Part shown: piece after piece, positions 61,889 through 64,000 of the stretch
Layout: every line of letters begins with the position of its first letter
Numbering within the stretch: the first letter of the stretch is position 1
Origin: an uncultured Marinomonas sp.
GTDB lineage: Bacteria; Pseudomonadota; Gammaproteobacteria; Pseudomonadales; Marinomonadaceae
NCBI GenBank assembly: GCA_947493575.1
Contig: CANLRQ010000001.1
Span: forward strand, 1 to 64,000
Direction: 5' to 3'
Length of the DNA stretch: 64,000 nucleotides
The notes under the pieces: model-generated
What the model saw: only the letters and a program-made list of their open reading frames with translations
Databases searched by the model: none
What the model was told of the DNA's origin: nothing
Translations under genes and position numbers: made by a program

Positions 61889-62842
61889 TTATTGCTTACG
61901 GACACTCACTTCGCCCCCATATAAATGACGAATAGCCGTACCGTCATCGACAATCAGCGCGCCCGTTTCACTAATACCTTTCACAACACCAAATTCTTGT
62001 TTATTACCGGTTTGAATACTAACCTCTGAACCTGTTAATACATCGTATTGCATCCATTCATCAAGCAAAGTCGACATACCTAAACCTTGATCAAACACTT
62101 GGCAAACCTGTGTCAATTCACTTGTTAGTAAGGTAACTATGTGATTTCGGCTAAGAGGAGCTCCTAATATCGTACGCAAATCTGTCCAGGGCTGATCAAC
62201 TTTTGTCATATCCTGCGGCACCATCTTAATATTAAGACCAATACCAATAATTACCTGACATACATCGCTATTGGCGATCATTTCTAACAATATGCCACAT
62301 ATTTTTTGACCATTTATTAGGATATCGTTTGGCCATTTCAAACCTATATTTTGCACGCCTAACTGCTTTAACACGCGAGCAACAGCAACACCTACAGCAA
62401 GACTTAAACCTTCAATAGCTCCTGTTCCAGATTCAAATTGCCAACCAAACGACAACATAATGTTTTGTGCGACACCACCTTCCCATTGACGTCCTCTACG
62501 ACCTTTTCCGTCGGTCTGTTTCTCCGCGATTACTACAAAGGGTAAAGTACGACCTTGATCTATTTGCCTTTTAAGTTCTGAGTTCGTAGAGTCTACTTCA
62601 AAACAGATTTGCATTTGATCAGTATCAAACTCAAGACTGCGGGTGATTTTCTCAGCATCTAATAGCTCTAACTCCGTTGGTAAGCGATAACCCTTACCTT
62701 TTACCGAATGAATCGCAATACCAACAGTCTCTAATTTTTTTAACTTTTTCCAGATAGCCGCTCGAGTTACGCCCAACTTCTCTCCTAGTTCTTCACCTGA
62801 ATGAAATTGACTATCACTTAATAACAACAATAAATCTCGCAT
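61889..62842 (-). CDS. birA: Biotin--protein ligase / biotin operon repressor
   Basis: 317 residues, the bifunctional form. N-terminal winged helix (MRDLLLLLSDSQFHSGEELG and TRAAIWKKLKKL) for operator binding, central ligase domain with GKGRRGRQWEGG (biotinyl-AMP loop) and LKWPNDILINGQK, and a short SH3-like C-terminal domain (VKGISETGALIVDDG). It should biotinylate AccB and may repress bio genes, none of which are here. It follows the hydrolase gene by 45 bp. Confidence 0.97.
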   Translation of the reverse strand: MRDLLLLLSDSQFHSGEELGEKLGVTRAAIWKKLKKLETVGIAIHSVKGKGYRLPTELELLDAEKITRSLEFDTDQMQICFEVDSTNSELKRQIDQGRTLPFVVIAEKQTDGKGRRGRQWEGGVAQNIMLSFGWQFESGTGAIEGLSLAVGVAVARVLKQLGVQNIGLKWPNDILINGQKICGILLEMIANSDVCQVIIGIGLNIKMVPQDMTKVDQPWTDLRTILGAPLSRNHIVTLLTSELTQVCQVFDQGLGMSTLLDEWMQYDVLTGSEVSIQTGNKQEFGVVKGISETGALIVDDGTAIRHLYGGEVSVRKQ

Positions 62843-62887
62843 AACTGCGCTCCTGCTATGCTTTGCTGCGAATTAAAGAAGCAGCGA

Positions 62888-64000
62888 TTACAAATTAGAA
62901 TGTATAAATTGTACAACGTCTTTCACTAAATCATCAAAATAGGGGTTCCACGTAAGTCGAGCTCCATGTGAACTTTTCGAGTTCAAGAGCTCTCCCTTTT
63001 CACCAAACCAAATAGAGTCTTCCGTTTTACAACGAGTAAAGTCTTCTAAATCAGAAATAAAGTCACAAATGCGATAATCCCCATTCTCACCGTAATGCCC
63101 ATCATTTGGACTACCATGAACGGATGTATGAGATAAGCCTGTAATTTTTTGCTCTGGCAAGTACGTATTTATCACTCTAACTCTATCTTTAAAGTGATTC
63201 TCTAACTGACTCGAATACAGAAGCATTTGCCCCTTCGGGTGGATAAGATATTGATCAAACACATTCCGCGTTACCGAACTATCAACCGTTGCATCATCCT
63301 CAGGTAATGCGACAAACACAGGCACACTACTTAATGGGTTTGCAGCTAAGTTTTGACGTATTGTTTTTGCCGTTTTATATGCTTGGGCAATCGCTGGAAC
63401 AGGAATTGATGCATATTTTGCGTAGTCATCCGTTTCGTCATGATCAAGCCAAGTTAATACCGGAGCCAATAAAGGAGACAACCAATCAATAGAACTATTG
63501 ATCTTAAGTAAAGGAGAAAAAAGCACAACGCCTTGAGTTTTATCTGAATACTCCTGTGCGAACGTCAATGCTAACGCCCCACCTGTTGAAAAACCTCCGA
63601 CATAAAGGGAATCGACTTCATGTTGAAACGTAAGAGCACTTCTATCGAAAGTGTTCTGCCAATCATCGCGATGAACATCAATTAGATCTTCCGCTACTGA
63701 CCCATGGCCCGGCAATAAAATAACCCGTACATGTATACAAGCATCGTTTAGTTTTCTAGCCAGTTGACGCAGCCCATAAGGAGAGTCAGACAAACCATGA
63801 GACAACAATAAACCTACTGAACTCTCCCCACAGTGCTCTGCTGGTCGATATTCATAAGGCATAACAGCCTCTATTTCAGCTTGCTTATTATTAGAGTTAA
63901 GAATCTGTTTATTATTTTCTAAAAAGACCTCTACCCGTGAAAGGTAAGTACTAAATGGCTCTTGTTCTTGAGGGATCACACCAATATCAGCATTAGCAAA
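62888..64000 (-). CDS. Alpha/beta hydrolase, lysophospholipase/esterase-like (5' end cut)
   Basis: The frame is open to the window edge; the upstream residues FANADIG continue it, so the true start and a likely signal peptide lie outside. Visible are the oxyanion-side LLLSHGLSDSPYGLRQLA, LLPGHGS and the nucleophile elbow GGFSTGGALAL, with the serine about 369 residues before position 63220's strand of the ADE-type acid (VALPEDDATVD); a late histidine is in SHTSVHGSPNDGHYG. The fold is of the monoglyceride-lipase/Hydrolase_4 type. The substrate is unknown. Confidence 0.85.
   Translation of the reverse strand, partial: FANADIGVIPQEQEPFSTYLSRVEVFLENNKQILNSNNKQAEIEAVMPYEYRPAEHCGESSVGLLLSHGLSDSPYGLRQLARKLNDACIHVRVILLPGHGSVAEDLIDVHRDDWQNTFDRSALTFQHEVDSLYVGGFSTGGALALTFAQEYSDKTQGVVLFSPLLKINSSIDWLSPLLAPVLTWLDHDETDDYAKYASIPVPAIAQAYKTAKTIRQNLAANPLSSVPVFVALPEDDATVDSSVTRNVFDQYLIHPKGQMLLYSSQLENHFKDRVRVINTYLPEQKITGLSHTSVHGSPNDGHYGENGDYRICDFISDLEDFTRCKTEDSIWFGEKGELLNSKSSHGARLTWNPYFDDLVKDVVQFIHSNL

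Overview
The window comes from a gammaproteobacterium, most likely an Oceanospirillales genus such as Marinomonas. This rests on the 5' end of a 16S rRNA gene, the gene orders (ispH-fkpB-lspA-ileS-ribF-murJ, rplU-rpmA-obgE-proB, yajR-ssb beside uvrA, fabA-fabB), moderate to low G+C, and a long EF-Tu of 407 residues. Genus is inferred by eye and is not proven. Almost everything is chromosomal core, and most genes lie on the minus strand.

Layout. 1-0.73 kb: start of an rrn operon (minus strand) with P1-type promoter, boxA and a hairpin-rich leader. 0.73-8.2 kb: ispH-fkpB-lspA-ileS-ribF read as one operon, with murJ upstream. A 138 bp IS5-type miniature element sits directly behind murJ, and the murJ stop codon lies inside its target duplication. 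8.4-12.2 kb: rpsT, dgkA, proB, obgE, rpmA, rplU. 12.4-15.6 kb: ispB, fabA and fabB on the plus strand. 15.6-21.2 kb: two acyltransferases, a PreP-like M16C peptidase and smrA. 21.3-24.3 kb is the only accessory-looking patch: a broken tetR gene, a 5'-truncated GST gene, an intact two-cupin ChrR-like gene, a tiny IS5-type palindrome and an AT-rich membrane acyltransferase. 24.5-29.6 kb: ssb and yajR diverge from uvrA around a LexA box.

29.7-60.4 kb is the large transcription/translation block, read leftwards: tRNA-Tyr, -Gly, -Thr, -Trp, secE, nusG, rplKAJL, rpoBC, then str (rpsL, rpsG, fusA, tuf), S10, spc and alpha operons ending in rpoA-rplQ. Promoters with good -35/-10 boxes can be read before the tRNA cluster, str, S10, rpsH and rpsM. 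An L10 leader precedes rplJ, and an attenuator-like stem plus a second hairpin lies between rplL and rpoB. The second tuf gene often found between tRNA-Thr and tRNA-Trp in related bacteria is absent. 60.4-64 kb: birA-coaX-SPOR-domain gene and an alpha/beta hydrolase cut by the window edge.

I did not find an undescribed multi-gene system. The points most worth a second look are the miniature elements, the decayed tetR/GST pair, the tufB gap, an internal promoter inside the spc operon, and several strong palindromes in untranslated leaders.
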